From: Nitrospiraceae bacterium
GTDB taxonomy: Bacteria > Nitrospirota > Nitrospiria > Nitrospirales > Nitrospiraceae
Reading direction: 5' to 3'
Assembly: GCA_919902505.1 (NCBI GenBank)
Contig: CAKKRE010000016.1
Coordinates: 62,001 to 126,000 of the forward strand
DNA length: 64,000 nucleotides
Shown here: piece by piece, positions 63,545 to 64,000 of the stretch
Layout of the letters: the number at the start of each line of letters is the position of its first letter
How positions within the stretch are numbered: the first letter of the stretch is position 1
Made by a program: the position numbers and the translations under genes
Notes under the pieces: model-generated
The model's input: only the letters and a program-made list of their open reading frames with translations
What the model was told of the DNA's origin: nothing
Databases searched by the model: none

Positions 63545-64000
63545 ATGAGCACCCTCTTTACAGGCTTCGAACGGATCGAAGAAGCCCGCGAGCGATTCAC
63601 CGGAAAGAGTTTCCTGGCCGGTCTCTATGACGGCCGGCCGGACTTCGACCTCTTGCTGATACCTCCCGAACCGCCGGAAGAGAAAGCCGCCGGCGAGGCC
63701 TTCTGCAAACAGGTTGAACACTTTCTGATCCACGAGGTGGACCCCGAGAAAATCGAACGCGAGGCCAAAATTCCCGAACGCGTTATCCGGGGGCTGTTCA
63801 AGCTCGGGGCCTTCGGCATGAAGATTCCCACAGAATATGGCGGGCTCGGCCTGTCCTATACGAACTACGGTCGCGTCCTGACCCTGATTGCCGGTTGGAG
63901 CAACATTCTGGCTCTGACGGTGGCAGTGCCGCAGTCCATCGGTATCGCCATGCCGATCCTCCTCTTCGGGAACGCAGACCAGAAGAGAAAATATCTCCCG
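63545..64000 (+). CDS. Acyl-CoA dehydrogenase, N-terminal part (runs off the window)
   Basis: The 152 residues present have the same N-terminal pattern as the dehydrogenase at 33122 (VDPEKIEREAKIPERVIRGLFKLGAFGMKIPTEYGGLGLSYTNY), so both belong to the long ACAD9/VLCAD-like group. In the BCAA operon this one may oxidise isovaleryl-, isobutyryl/butyryl- or 2-methylbutyryl-CoA, but the substrate is not decided by the fragment. ATG 63545 follows the ligase by 21 bases. The rest of the gene lies beyond 64000. Confidence 0.88.
   Translation, partial: MSTLFTGFERIEEARERFTGKSFLAGLYDGRPDFDLLLIPPEPPEEKAAGEAFCKQVEHFLIHEVDPEKIEREAKIPERVIRGLFKLGAFGMKIPTEYGGLGLSYTNYGRVLTLIAGWSNILALTVAVPQSIGIAMPILLFGNADQKRKYLP

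Noticed and set aside
1-64000. CRISPR arrays, tRNA or rRNA genes, transposases, prophage
   Set aside because: No regularly spaced repeats, no RNA gene signatures and no integrase, transposase or phage structural genes were seen.

Overview
The window is GC-rich, gene-dense bacterial DNA. It has no rRNA, tRNA, CRISPR array, transposase or phage gene that I can recognise. The housekeeping block, the many regulators and the style of the proteins suggest the phylum Nitrospirota, most likely a Nitrospira relative. That assignment rests on recall and was not checked by alignment.

Region 1 (1-10.2 kb) is conserved core, mostly on the minus strand. It runs from ffh through rpsP-rimM-trmD-rplS-rnhB to yraN, transcribed towards base 1 from a good sigma-70 promoter at 4674-4701. 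A small DUF4321 membrane protein, uvrB, and the coupled pair cinA-thpR follow. Region 2 (10.2-15.2 kb) holds a chlorite-dismutase-superfamily protein that looks like a coproheme decarboxylase, several lineage-specific hypothetical proteins, an OB-fold protein, an FKBP prolyl isomerase and a Tat-exported M15-type peptidase. Region 3 (15.5-24.4 kb) is regulatory: an NtrC-type activator, a pseudo-receiver, a LuxR-type response regulator with a 1046-residue multi-PAS histidine kinase, a Nudix hydrolase, an SDR whose 3' end runs through a palindromic repeat, and an exported Lon-protease-like domain with Thr in place of the catalytic Ser. Region 4 (24.5-30.2 kb) is a two-partner-secretion operon: transporter TpsB, a short TpsA, and an exported TPR-CHAT (caspase-fold) protein.

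Region 5 (30.7-64 kb) is a catabolic island read outward from an AT-rich divergent promoter region near 42.3 kb. The leftward operon encodes a heme-oxygenase-like diiron protein, an acyl-CoA ligase, a thiolase, a hydroxyacyl-CoA dehydrogenase, an enoyl-CoA hydratase, a patatin lipase, an acyl-CoA dehydrogenase, an HTH regulator and a tryptophanase. The rightward operon (about 20 genes, mostly overlapping or touching) encodes homogentisate breakdown (a half-size HPPD-like VOC protein, HGD, FAH), a phosphoribosyltransferase-like protein, branched-chain 2-oxoacid dehydrogenase E1a/E1b/E2, a thiolase and a 3-hydroxybutyryl-CoA dehydrogenase. It continues with a split B12 acyl-CoA mutase plus its MeaB chaperone, a methylcrotonyl-CoA carboxylase beta subunit, a methylglutaconyl-CoA-hydratase-like protein and HMG-CoA lyase. 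The methylcitrate cycle (prpD, prpB, prpC), an acyl-CoA synthetase and the start of another acyl-CoA dehydrogenase end the window.

My reading is that leucine, isoleucine, valine and aromatic amino acids (or their 2-oxoacids) are oxidised to acetyl-CoA, acetoacetate, fumarate, pyruvate and succinate. The mutase carries the Phe/Gln active-site pair of isobutyryl-CoA mutase, not the Tyr/Arg pair of methylmalonyl-CoA mutase. This suggests valine carbon goes isobutyryl-CoA to butyryl-CoA to acetyl-CoA, while propionyl-CoA goes through the methylcitrate cycle. E3, the carboxylase biotin subunit and an aminotransferase are not in the window. The most interesting candidates are this catabolic design, the half-size HPPD-like protein, the TpsB-TpsA-CHAT operon and the Thr-substituted Lon-like protein.
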